Below, in pieces: positions 7,501 to 14,604 of a stretch of 64,000 nt of DNA. Location: positions 1-64,000 of the forward strand of contig CAYVCQ010000017.1 in the NCBI GenBank assembly GCA_964450405.1, given 5' to 3'. Position 1 is the first letter of the stretch. Each line of letters begins with the position of its first letter. The position numbers and the translations under genes were made by a program. The notes beneath the pieces were generated by a model. The model did not search any database and had not been told where the DNA came from. It saw only the letters and a program-made list of their open reading frames with translations. The DNA is from WRGT01 sp964450405. Lineage in GTDB: Bacteria; Spirochaetota; UBA4802; UBA5550.

Positions 7501-10248
7501 ATTTCCATCAAGATCCTCGCTGGTGATAACTCCATCCCCCATTGTGGAATTACTAAGTCCGGGACCTGAACCGACTTTTGTATAATTATTCCCATTGAAG
7601 GAATAACCTCTATCCTCAGAATATCCCGATGATGGTTCTGAATCGAGATATCCGTTTCTGTTTGCATCCTCTGTGTCTAGAACACCATCTCCATCTGAAT
7701 CTTCATTCACTGATCCGATATCCATCAGAAGATCCACCGAGTCCCCGGCACCTCCTTCATATTTAATCCAGACCTCGACATACTGCATACCTGAAAGATC
7801 AATCGCTGTATCTGAAAGTTTCCTTGTTACTGCAGTTACCACAGGTCCTGATGAAAAATTAAAGTCGAAGACAAGTGACTTCTGCTGGCTCTGTTCAAGA
7901 ATATCATCAGATACATGTCCCATGGCAATATTATAAGGACCCGGTTTAACTGAATAGCTTACATTATATGGAGAGAATCCTATGCCCTGCAATGTTTCAG
8001 GAGATTCAGGGTTGCGATAAAAATAATAGTTTAACAAACCTCTTTCACTCTGGAGGTAAAACCTGCTTAAAGTTGTGTACCAGGGCATTGATGAGAGAAT
8101 CCAGTCTTTCTCGGAAAGAGAGACGGATACAATTTCATCGGAGGTCTCCATGTTGTCGATGAGAGCTTTACCGAATGTATTGGTATCTTTATAACTCTTT
8201 GCATACTCTGCATATGCAGAGAATTCTGCAGGTATAGTCTGTTTTTTTCTTTCTGCAAAAATATTGTACAGATCGGCCAGCCGTTTCTGATTTAATTTCA
8301 GAGAAGCATCTCCTTCGAAAAGTAGAGTCTGTTCACTCTCTTTCCCCACATCGGGAACTATCTCACTCTGCCCGTCCTTTGACATCATTATAGATCCGCC
8401 GATTCTAAGACTCTTGTTTACATCGTAGTCGGCTCTCATTCCACCGATAAAGTTTTCATTTTTGACACCGAAAGGCAGATGTTCATATTTGATTTCAATT
8501 CTTGAATCTGAACTTATAACAGGATTATTTGAATCTGAAAATGATACAAAACCTGATTCATAATCAACGCTGTAAAGAGATGAAGAGATCTCAATCTCAT
8601 TGATCTTAATTCTTACACTTTTTTCTATCACATTATCATGCTTAAGTTTAAAATTCCGGGCCTCAACATTAAATTCTGAAGTGAGCTGAAATCGCGAATA
8701 AAGATACACGTCAGAGAGTTTTGTTTCATTGTAAATCTTTGAAGCATTTGTCCCCAGAAGAAATCTGTAAGGTTCTCTTGTAAAAAAAGAAATCACGCCA
8801 TCGGTAAGTTCCAGTTTATATCTGCTCAGCAGTGAAATATCATTTCTCTGCATTATCTGATTTTGTTCATAAAAATTGAGAGAGAAGTCCGAAGCCAACA
8901 GATTCTTTGAGCCGAGATAATATATTGATCTTATTTCATAAATATCCAGATTCAGCTTGCCGTCATTGTTTTTGTCAATTTCTCCTGCATCAAAGGAAAG
9001 ATTTTTTGTCACCAGATCTTCATCAATTGAATAACCGTATTTTATAAAAACAAATATTCTTCCGGAAAATATTCCAGGCCCGGATGAGAGAGCGCAGGGA
9101 TCGAGGGTTCCGCCGTTTCGATTATAAACTGCAAAAATTCGTGAACTTGCCGGAACATCTTTCAAGAGATGAATTACACCCGTTGTAAAATTGATCATAT
9201 AATCGGTACCGCTCACCATCCGCGTATAAAATCCTCCGTCAAAGGCCAGCTGGATTGCGTTGTTATTATTATACTGATTCTGATCATCAATATATAGTTC
9301 AAATCCTGTTGGATAAATATTTACGGGAACCGGTGTGTAAGTCAGCGGATCGGCAGGTTTTGATGTTATTGTAATGCTATTGTACCCCAGCGAAATTGCA
9401 GTTGAAAGATCAGGAACATTATCATATCTTTTAAAAGGTTCAAGCTGATAATATGTCCCCCGTACATACTGATACTCGGAAATTCTTGTGCTTCCAGGGG
9501 AAGAGTTCCCTTTAAAATATTCGACCGCAGTCTCTCCGCGTGCTATACTGCCGAATGCCTTTAAAGAAAAGTCCCCCTTCCCTACGGTAAAATCCACCCC
9601 AAGGGCCTTTGCATCGGTGTTATCATAAACTGCATATTTTGAATGATTGAATTTTATATCAATCTCACCTGCATTTATTTCTCTGATAACTTCATCTTTA
9701 GAGATTGCGCGGTAGTTCATCATATAATGATTTTCTTTCCGCTGGCTGTCATGATCTATATAAACAGTTATCCTGTCACCGATCGTTCCATCCATATGAA
9801 GCAGTATTGTCTGCTGAGGCCAGAAACCCGGATCTATTACACGAGACTGCGGCGTATCTTCTGCATACTGCTTGTACTTGCTGTCGGTATAATATGACTT
9901 ACCATAATTCAGATTAATTTTTACAGAACCTGAAGAATTGATGTTTACGTTCTCGTTTGAATAAATATTGCCTTCTTTATTCAATGCAGAATATTCATTA
10001 TAATCCGGATCAGTTACATACTCTGACCAATCTCCGTGATTAAAAAGTGTTTGATTTTTTTCATCTGTAGGAAGGAAAACATTGCTGCCGGATTTTACAT
10101 CCTTTTCATGAACATTTTCCGTCGCTGTTTTTTCGAGGAACTGAATCATTTTTTCTTTGAAGCCTGAATGTTCCTGAGCCCCAGCATAATAAATAGCAGC
10201 GGTGGTTAAAGTTATTGCGGAGATGTAAATTATAAATGTTTTAATCAT
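4564..10248 (-). CDS. Giant secreted/outer-membrane beta-rich protein, SprA-like
   Basis: 1894 residues. Residues 1-25 form a signal peptide ending near AGAQE. The body is beta-rich with alternating aromatic residues, and repeatedly shows the pattern DYxIxFxTGxIxLxxxxPxxSRIxAxYN (about residue 350, and again as VDYESGFVSF..DSRIEIKYE about residue 575), which is typical of large SprA-type outer-membrane proteins. Calcium-binding style segments DKNNDGKLN (about 427), DSDGDGVLDTEDANRNGYLD (about 850) and SEDLDGNGVLD (about 910) are present. The last residues, QVSASITFIF, end in an aromatic, as in BAM-inserted barrels. In Bacteroidota SprA is the channel of the type 9 secretion system; I see no other T9SS gene here, so only resemblance is claimed. 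It follows a LytM peptidase gene on the same strand. Confidence 0.65.
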   Translation of the reverse strand: MIKTFIIYISAITLTTAAIYYAGAQEHSGFKEKMIQFLEKTATENVHEKDVKSGSNVFLPTDEKNQTLFNHGDWSEYVTDPDYNEYSALNKEGNIYSNENVNINSSGSVKINLNYGKSYYTDSKYKQYAEDTPQSRVIDPGFWPQQTILLHMDGTIGDRITVYIDHDSQRKENHYMMNYRAISKDEVIREINAGEIDIKFNHSKYAVYDNTDAKALGVDFTVGKGDFSLKAFGSIARGETAVEYFKGNSSPGSTRISEYQYVRGTYYQLEPFKRYDNVPDLSTAISLGYNSITITSKPADPLTYTPVPVNIYPTGFELYIDDQNQYNNNNAIQLAFDGGFYTRMVSGTDYMINFTTGVIHLLKDVPASSRIFAVYNRNGGTLDPCALSSGPGIFSGRIFVFIKYGYSIDEDLVTKNLSFDAGEIDKNNDGKLNLDIYEIRSIYYLGSKNLLASDFSLNFYEQNQIMQRNDISLLSRYKLELTDGVISFFTREPYRFLLGTNASKIYNETKLSDVYLYSRFQLTSEFNVEARNFKLKHDNVIEKSVRIKINEIEISSSLYSVDYESGFVSFSDSNNPVISSDSRIEIKYEHLPFGVKNENFIGGMRADYDVNKSLRIGGSIMMSKDGQSEIVPDVGKESEQTLLFEGDASLKLNQKRLADLYNIFAERKKQTIPAEFSAYAEYAKSYKDTNTFGKALIDNMETSDEIVSVSLSEKDWILSSMPWYTTLSRFYLQSERGLLNYYFYRNPESPETLQGIGFSPYNVSYSVKPGPYNIAMGHVSDDILEQSQQKSLVFDFNFSSGPVVTAVTRKLSDTAIDLSGMQYVEVWIKYEGGAGDSVDLLMDIGSVNEDSDGDGVLDTEDANRNGYLDSEPSSGYSEDRGYSFNGNNYTKVGSGPGLSNSTMGDGVITSEDLDGNGVLDTSENIFTVKLGNLPNSATITPNSGVWQKIRVYIDWSTITSSQIETLQQAKSIRLYLRQGIGSSGKVSIDTLKVISSKWKNPEFNGGIPVTDPSSFKVTQVNSINDSDYRNDSFLIRQSNVYSSLYGDESTDDIGRESETALQIEYNIPGIYTAVSIKRNFSKELDIRHYKTMNIWLNARSVDPANVLGFIIGSSDNDYVEYRVTPDSVLTWKEIKLKLSDNSGGNVEKYQITGNPDMKRIKYMKAVIYGTGTTGKIWLNEIYVSEPEKLEGDAHWYELHLKALRPLFKTASGTPVLSDMNIKYIFKGHSSQFSSVNKTSSDIEENYHEIFTSARILPNWGASANYIRESSTTDSWNEDVPDSRKGEAQRDYFIFNTDFSSPGGAVPSLSLSYSIDKNENTKDDVTDGNKYNEETVKVVHTPVFIYRQELKDFLFGNLSLKMILDMAFSDRKVDRNSMIVDDTILSTSVSLNESEKKQQSDAKFEIDYSNSLFYFRPRLNSGSKEIVEMEGFDGYDETGVDGALKGNFHLPFSSNNNLKYMERNNSTGVVFGVKSLKYFSPEYNIDIDYKENGFKDFKDTNAIGEGYSRSKNSMSNLTTGIKIPILLSKTELFKRVKHLQFNYNRSIYFDEKDVPYEGEGTDFFSEKYGISNVLSGISSPVYNLFNYYPGYFFKGRGNAGEGRDMIYSTLNDDNGIRDISSTNEYNNSIKLMDKFTTDISVEGDLFKVFSSGSLSQVCERSNIYGTPNQIVIADAGIDLEFDLMKIFKFSFFRSNGEGLPYHSSFIDFGINFTDSMMITYNINEKKIAPSTGIIFKWDKSSLSFKYEFDYREKMNKEYISTNLNPGESDYIYLQNMEGNSEFSEKDYGHKFSSKYETDVVWLYNFFSRFYKLTGIPLFTVEYKMEINRYDYFRTVSPEPYDLQMITSDLKLDLHKNVQGGISGSAALEKFRNRENNGISREVMSYQVSASITFIF

Positions 10249-10324
10249 TCATCTGCTGTTCTGTATTATTTAGTTATAAAACAGCTGATTATATAATATC
10301 ACTCAAAACAGAGCAATAAAAATA

Positions 10325-11320
10325 TTACCACATTCTACTCATATACGGATATGGATTTATCGGTATATCACCAAGTCTGATTTCATAATGGCAATGGTTA
10401 CCAGTTGCATTTCCTGTCATACCGACAAAGCCTATTCTATCACCTTTCTTCACTTCAGCGCCGGTGCCGATAGCAACAGAACTCATATGGCCATATATAG
10501 TTTCGTAACCGAATTTATGTTTAATTCTAACTGCCTTACCATATCCCCCCATCCAGCCTGTTGAGACTACCTTGCCTGGAGCAGTAGTCCTTATCACAGT
10601 ACCGGAAGATGCAGCAATATCAATACCTGTATGAAAATCTCTTCCATGTCCAAAGGGAGATCTTCTCCATCCGAAAAGAGATGATATATGACCGGGATTT
10701 GGAATTATAGAGGGCATATCCTGAATGACCTTACTTCTTACATCTATAAAATTCTTGATAGTTTTAATAGTACTTGTTGTACTCATTAAATCTTTCTGAA
10801 CCTCTTTCATTGCAAAAACTTCGTCCGGTACTATTCTTTTATTTTTCAGCAGCTCTGTCATTACATCGTGATCAAAATCCTTGTATGCCCAGAGATCTCC
10901 GATCTCCTCGGTTCCCGCAGCCAGCTGATAAAGATCTTCTATCTCAGGTTTAAGATCATCCATAATATCAGTAATTTCATTTGTAATCTGTTCATATCTT
11001 ACAAGATCAACCCTGATATCATTATATGAAAGAAGAAGCTTTCTCTCCTCATTTTTTATATTTCTATTTTTTATGACTGCATATGATGAGGTGACAATAA
11101 TAAATACAAAAAGACTGAGAAAGAAAAAGATTATAAACTTTGATATCTGAAAATTAAAAATTTTCTTTTCATTATGAGGGATAAACATTACAGTCATTTT
11201 TTCATGACCTTTCTCAACAAACTTTTTCCAGAGCTTCTCCCTCTTTTTCTTTAAGATAAACCAGGTCTCATAAAATTTCCTGGAAAATCTGTTGTGATAA
11301 TGTCTTATTCTGAATCTCAT
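10325..11320 (-). CDS. Membrane-anchored M23 (LytM) peptidase
   Basis: 331 residues: a basic cytoplasmic N-terminus of about 55 residues, one membrane helix (about 56-78, IIFFFLSLFVFIIVTSSYAV), a helical periplasmic linker likely to form a coiled coil (80-200) and a C-terminal LytM domain. Zinc ligands are visible as HTGIDIA (HxxxD) and HCHYE (HxH), with GDRIGFVGMTGNATG between them, so it should be an active peptidoglycan endopeptidase rather than a degenerate EnvC-type activator. The KKIFNFQIS segment before the helix is common in spirochaete-like homologues (recalled, not checked). It sits between radA and the giant SprA-like gene on the same strand, suggesting an envelope role, with a large palindrome separating it from radA. 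Confidence 0.9.
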   Translation of the reverse strand: MRFRIRHYHNRFSRKFYETWFILKKKREKLWKKFVEKGHEKMTVMFIPHNEKKIFNFQISKFIIFFFLSLFVFIIVTSSYAVIKNRNIKNEERKLLLSYNDIRVDLVRYEQITNEITDIMDDLKPEIEDLYQLAAGTEEIGDLWAYKDFDHDVMTELLKNKRIVPDEVFAMKEVQKDLMSTTSTIKTIKNFIDVRSKVIQDMPSIIPNPGHISSLFGWRRSPFGHGRDFHTGIDIAASSGTVIRTTAPGKVVSTGWMGGYGKAVRIKHKFGYETIYGHMSSVAIGTGAEVKKGDRIGFVGMTGNATGNHCHYEIRLGDIPINPYPYMSRMW

Positions 11321-11365
11321 TTTATATCTTTACCCTATAATATTTTCTACATAATTTTTCAGTCA

Positions 11366-11425
11366 GCCCCCGCACCCCCGGAGGGGGCAAAGCTAAATCT
11401 TTGCCCCCTCCGGGGGTGCGGGGGC
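11366..11425. repeat. Family A element: perfect 27-bp inverted repeat
   Basis: Left arm 11366-11392 and right arm 11399-11425 are perfect reverse complements around the 6-base loop ctaaat. Each arm contains the family core CCCCCTCCGGGGG plus a GCGGGGG extension and a CTTTG inner flank. It lies between radA and the M23 gene (both leftward). On the plus strand it is followed by a T run (atttttat) but on the minus strand, the transcribed one, no clear U tract follows, so it may attenuate or stabilise rather than terminate. Confidence 0.9.
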
Positions 11426-11475
11426 ATTTTTATACAATTTCTTCCTAATATCTATTTTTAGCAACAATTTTTCTT

Positions 11476-12810
11476 TTAAAATAAAGAGCTCATTACATCG
11501 TTTATTGAATCTGCAGCTATAATCTCACCCTCAAAACCTGCTTTTTTTGCCTTAGTAAGATCTGCGGGGGATACATACAGCTTTTTAAAACCTGAATATC
11601 TGAATTCCTGAACCCGCTTTTCAATCCCTGAAACAGGCCTGACATCTCCAGATAGAGAAACCTCTCCAATAAAACCTGCACCATCTTCAATCCTTTTTTC
11701 CTTGAGACTAGATGCAATTGCAGCGGCAACGGCAAGATCGCCTGCGGTTTCGTTGATATTAAATCCTCCGGAAACATTTATAAATACATCAAAATTACTC
11801 AGTTTTAATCCGGCGTGTTTCTCCAGTACGGCGCAGATAATTATCAATCTGTTAAGATCAAGCCCGTCTGATAAACGCCGTGGATTTGAAAAGCTCGAAA
11901 AAGTTGCAAGAGCCTGTACCTCGAAAAGAATTGTCCGGCTCCCCTCTACCGCCGCAGATATGGCATTCCCCGGAGCTGACGAGAGAAAGGGATTCAGAAA
12001 TATCTTATTCTTATCCTTTACCTCCTCAAGACCCGATTCTGTCATTCTGAAAAGACCAAGTTCGTTAACCGAACCGTACCTGTTTTTAAACGCCCGCAGA
12101 ACACGGTAATCCTTTGAAAAATCCCCTTCAAAATATAAAACTGTATCAACTATATGTTCCAGAAGTTTAGGACCCGCAATGTTTCCATCTTTGGTTATAT
12201 GTCCGATGAGAATAACAGGAATACCTTTTTTCTTTGCAAAATCAACAAGCCTTGAAGCTGACTCTCTAACCTGACTGACGGAACCAATTATTCCGGGAAT
12301 CTCCGCTGAATATATTGTCTGTATAGAATCAATTATCAGGCATCCAGGTACAATACTCTCTGCAAGTTCGATAATATCATCAACCTCATTGTTAACCGAG
12401 ATATGAATACGCGCCATATCAATTGAAAGCCTCTCCCCTCTCTGCCTGATCTGCACAGGAGATTCCTCTCCCGATATATACAGCGCATTCAGTTTTTCAG
12501 ATATCTGCAGCGCCAGAGTTGACTTCCCTATTCCCGGTTCGCCCCCCAACAGTATAACCGATCCCGGCACTATGCCGCCGCCGCACACAAGATCAAATTC
12601 GGTTATACCGGTTTGTCCCCTGACGGTTTTTGCCTTGTCTACAGAGCTTAGTAAAACAGCGGTTGGGGCTTCGCGGAGTCTTCTGCCGGAGGAAATTTCA
12701 GTTTTTTCCGCAATTGTATTCCATTCACCACATGCGTTGCATCGGCCGTTCCACTTGGAGTAATCTGCTCCGCATGCAGTGCAGAAGAAAAAATCTGTTC
12801 TCTTAGCCAT
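11476..12810 (-). CDS. radA: DNA repair protein RadA (Sms)
   Basis: 444 residues from the ATG at 12808-12810. That start gives the family opening MAKRTDFFFCTACG; a start 27 codons further up would run into mlaD. Domains in order: a four-cysteine zinc finger (CTACG..CNACGEW), a RecA-like ATPase with Walker A GGEPGIGKST and Walker B CLIIDSIQT, the RadA-specific motif KNRYGS, and a C-terminal Lon-protease-like domain. RadA is a branch-migration helicase acting in recombinational repair in the cytoplasm. The start follows the mlaD-like stop with a one-base gap, so the two are almost certainly co-transcribed, although the functions are unrelated. Confidence 0.97.
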   Translation of the reverse strand: MAKRTDFFFCTACGADYSKWNGRCNACGEWNTIAEKTEISSGRRLREAPTAVLLSSVDKAKTVRGQTGITEFDLVCGGGIVPGSVILLGGEPGIGKSTLALQISEKLNALYISGEESPVQIRQRGERLSIDMARIHISVNNEVDDIIELAESIVPGCLIIDSIQTIYSAEIPGIIGSVSQVRESASRLVDFAKKKGIPVILIGHITKDGNIAGPKLLEHIVDTVLYFEGDFSKDYRVLRAFKNRYGSVNELGLFRMTESGLEEVKDKNKIFLNPFLSSAPGNAISAAVEGSRTILFEVQALATFSSFSNPRRLSDGLDLNRLIIICAVLEKHAGLKLSNFDVFINVSGGFNINETAGDLAVAAAIASSLKEKRIEDGAGFIGEVSLSGDVRPVSGIEKRVQEFRYSGFKKLYVSPADLTKAKKAGFEGEIIAADSINDVMSSLF

Positions 12811-12811
12811 A

Positions 12812-13687
12812 TTACTGTTTCTGCTTGAAAAAAAGTTTTGAGGGATCATTCTTGAGGTCGCCGAAAAGATCTTTTGCTGATTGAGATGCATCTTTTATGT
12901 TGTAATATATCTCTTCATCATTCATAAGTTTTCCAAGACTTCCTCTTCCCTGCTCAAGTCTCTGAATAATTGTGTTCAGGTTGCTCGATATCTCTGACAT
13001 GTTTTTTATTATTATTGTAACATCATTTTTATTTTTTTCAGAGAGATTCGACATATTCCCGGTAAACCTGTTTAACTCGTCCATAAACAGTCTCATCTGC
13101 TGCGAGAAAAGAAACACACTGGATTTTGTAACAAGAACAGTCTGCCTTATATCACCTTTATTTTCTCTTGATATTGTGTTCAGATTTTCTATAAACTGTT
13201 TTGAATTTTTAAAAATATCCGCAAGAAGTTCTCCGCCGCTCTGATCCTGCATAAAACCCTGAAAGATCAGCATCATCTGATCAAAACTTGGCGGATCAAT
13301 TCCGTAAACTCTGTCTCCATCTTTCAGAAAATCTTCAACGTTAACTGATGGTGGCACAAAGACGTTTATATATTTGCTTCCGATTATACCCTTTGTAAAA
13401 ATAGCAAACTTTGTATCTTTAATCAGCTTGTACTTATTATCTATCCAGACAACAACCTCGGTCTTCTCACCGGATTGTCTGATTGCTGTAACCTGCCCGA
13501 TTTTAATTCCGCCGGCAATGTTTACAGGTGCACCGACATTCAGATCATTTAAAAATCCGAAATATATTCCCAATTCATAACCTGATCTTGATACATTGAT
13601 CTTCGCCAGGAGAGCAATGATAAGTAAAAATATCGTGAAACTTAATGTTATGATAAAGCCGACTTTTGCTTCATTGTTAAGCTTCAT
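12812..13687 (-). CDS. MlaD/MCE-domain lipid transport protein
   Basis: 291 residues with one N-terminal membrane helix (about 10-28), then an MCE domain (about 35-115: GAPVNIAGGIKIGQVTAI, TKGIIGSKYINV) and a long helical C-terminal half (150-285). MCE proteins form hexameric periplasmic rings that move phospholipids between membranes, normally with an MlaE permease and MlaF ATPase; neither is adjacent here. An AGGAGGT ribosome-binding site lies 5 bases before the ATG. It heads the leftward unit mlaD-radA. The partner permease and ATPase presumably lie elsewhere. Confidence 0.9.
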   Translation of the reverse strand: MKLNNEAKVGFIITLSFTIFLLIIALLAKINVSRSGYELGIYFGFLNDLNVGAPVNIAGGIKIGQVTAIRQSGEKTEVVVWIDNKYKLIKDTKFAIFTKGIIGSKYINVFVPPSVNVEDFLKDGDRVYGIDPPSFDQMMLIFQGFMQDQSGGELLADIFKNSKQFIENLNTISRENKGDIRQTVLVTKSSVFLFSQQMRLFMDELNRFTGNMSNLSEKNKNDVTIIIKNMSEISSNLNTIIQRLEQGRGSLGKLMNDEEIYYNIKDASQSAKDLFGDLKNDPSKLFFKQKQ

Positions 13688-14028
13688 AATTACCTCCTAT
13701 TACTCTATAGCATTTCATGAATGAATTAGTACAGCAAATGTTATTTCGAAGAAGCGGTTGAGAAATCTGAAATTCATAATGAATTTACAATTTCTCATAT
13801 ACGTACAAAATAACAAATTTTTAAATCAATCGTAACTGCTATAAGATACGAAAAATCAGATCTATTACTAAAACTTTCATAGATATCAAGTATTTCAATA
13901 CATTAACATTTAATCAAACAAAAAATAATATTGAAAAGACTCATTCAATTAGTTAAACTTAATAAATAACCCTACATTATCATATCGGCATTACTGATAA
14001 GCTATGGAGAAAAATAAAGAGGTTCAAC
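13688..14028. other. AT-rich intergenic region between divergent mlaD-like and cutA
   Basis: About 340 bases, very AT-rich, no gene visible. It should hold the promoters for both divergent units; the best visible candidate is the cutA promoter listed separately. No repeat element is seen here. Confidence 0.5.
13931..13959 (+). promoter_or_regulatory. Candidate sigma-70 promoter for cutA
   Basis: TTGAAA at 13931-13936, 17 bases, then TAAACT at 13954-13959, about 70 bases ahead of the cutA start. Judged by eye only in an AT-rich stretch. Confidence 0.4.
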
Positions 14029-14343
14029 ATGTCAGAGTGTATGATTTATATAACAACAGATTCTGCTGAAGAAGCTGAAATTATAGGAAGGAATCTTGTA
14101 TCAAAAAAACTTGCTGCATGTGTAAACATTATAGGAAATATGAAATCAATCTATCATTGGGAGGGAAAGATAGAATCTGCCGATGAGGTTGTAATAATTG
14201 CTAAAACCAAAAAGGCTCTTGTTAACGAAATTATTGAAAATGTAAAGACTCTCCACAGTTATATATGTCCCTGTATAGTGGCAATTCCGATTATAGACGG
14301 GAATGCTGCATTTCTGAAGTGGATTCGGGATGAAACAAAGTGA
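14029..14343 (+). CDS. cutA: Divalent-cation tolerance protein CutA
   Basis: 104 residues, the usual length of this trimeric cytoplasmic protein. Family motifs seen: LVSKKLAACVNII near residue 24, SIYHWEGKI near 43, and YICPCIVAIPI near 84, ending FLKWIRDET. The family is linked to copper tolerance in E. coli, but its exact role is unsettled. AGAGG lies 7 bases before the ATG. It is followed by a short GC-rich inverted repeat and then the small basic protein gene. Confidence 0.95.
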   Translation: MSECMIYITTDSAEEAEIIGRNLVSKKLAACVNIIGNMKSIYHWEGKIESADEVVIIAKTKKALVNEIIENVKTLHSYICPCIVAIPIIDGNAAFLKWIRDETK

Positions 14344-14361
14344 AGAATAAACATTAAAACT

Positions 14362-14380
14362 CCCGCACTCCCGGAGTGGG
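14362..14380 (+). terminator. Hairpin after cutA
   Basis: Imperfect inverted repeat CCCGCACTCCCGGAGTGGG centred on CCGG, 20 bases after the cutA stop. It is followed by only a short T-rich stretch, so it is a weak intrinsic terminator or a degenerate family A repeat. Confidence 0.4.
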
Positions 14381-14471
14381 TTATATAATTAAACTACAAC
14401 TACTATTATTATTGACAAAGTTTGAGTAGTTATTTCTGATGCAAAAAGCAACAAAAATACGGAGGACTCGC

Positions 14472-14570
14472 GTGGGAAAACAGTACAAACCAGTTATAAA
14501 AAGAAAAAGAGCTAAAAGAAGATTAAAGAGAAAGAAAATTGCTCTGAAAGCAAAATTAGCCGGTAAATAA
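14472..14570 (+). CDS. 32-residue highly basic protein, ribosomal-protein-like
   Basis: GTG start with GGAGGA exactly 5 bases upstream, ending in TAA at 14568-14570. The peptide MGKQYKPVIKRKRAKRRLKR is followed by KKIALKAKLAGK: half of its residues are lysine or arginine and it has no acidic residue. Very small basic proteins with a MGKxYxxxxKRxRRxxYLKRKK pattern occur in several bacterial phyla and are usually thought to bind the ribosome or RNA; that comparison is from memory. A strong ribosome-binding site, a fitting reading frame and a hairpin immediately after the stop support a real gene. Function cannot be assigned from sequence alone. Confidence 0.75.
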   Translation: MGKQYKPVIKRKRAKRRLKRKKIALKAKLAGK

Positions 14571-14604
14571 AGTACCTTGTATATCAGGTACTCTTACCTG
14601 ATAT
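14571..14604. terminator. Overlapping hairpins between convergent genes
   Basis: Two mutually exclusive hairpins share sequence: AGTACCT 14571-14577 with AGGTACT 14586-14592, and a perfect 10-bp stem ATATCAGGTA 14581-14590 with TACCTGATAT 14595-14604 (loop ctct). They fill the 23-base gap between the small basic protein and the convergent leftward gene and overlap the latter's stop codon. Likely bidirectional transcription end, although no long U tract follows. Confidence 0.5.

Noticed and set aside
11702..12109. 135-codon plus-strand frame inside radA
   Set aside because: Shadow frame with composition set by the RadA coding sequence.
12811..12891. radA start at 12891
   Set aside because: The extra 27 residues overlap mlaD and do not resemble RadA; the ATG at 12810 gives the conserved MAKRTDFFFCTACG opening.
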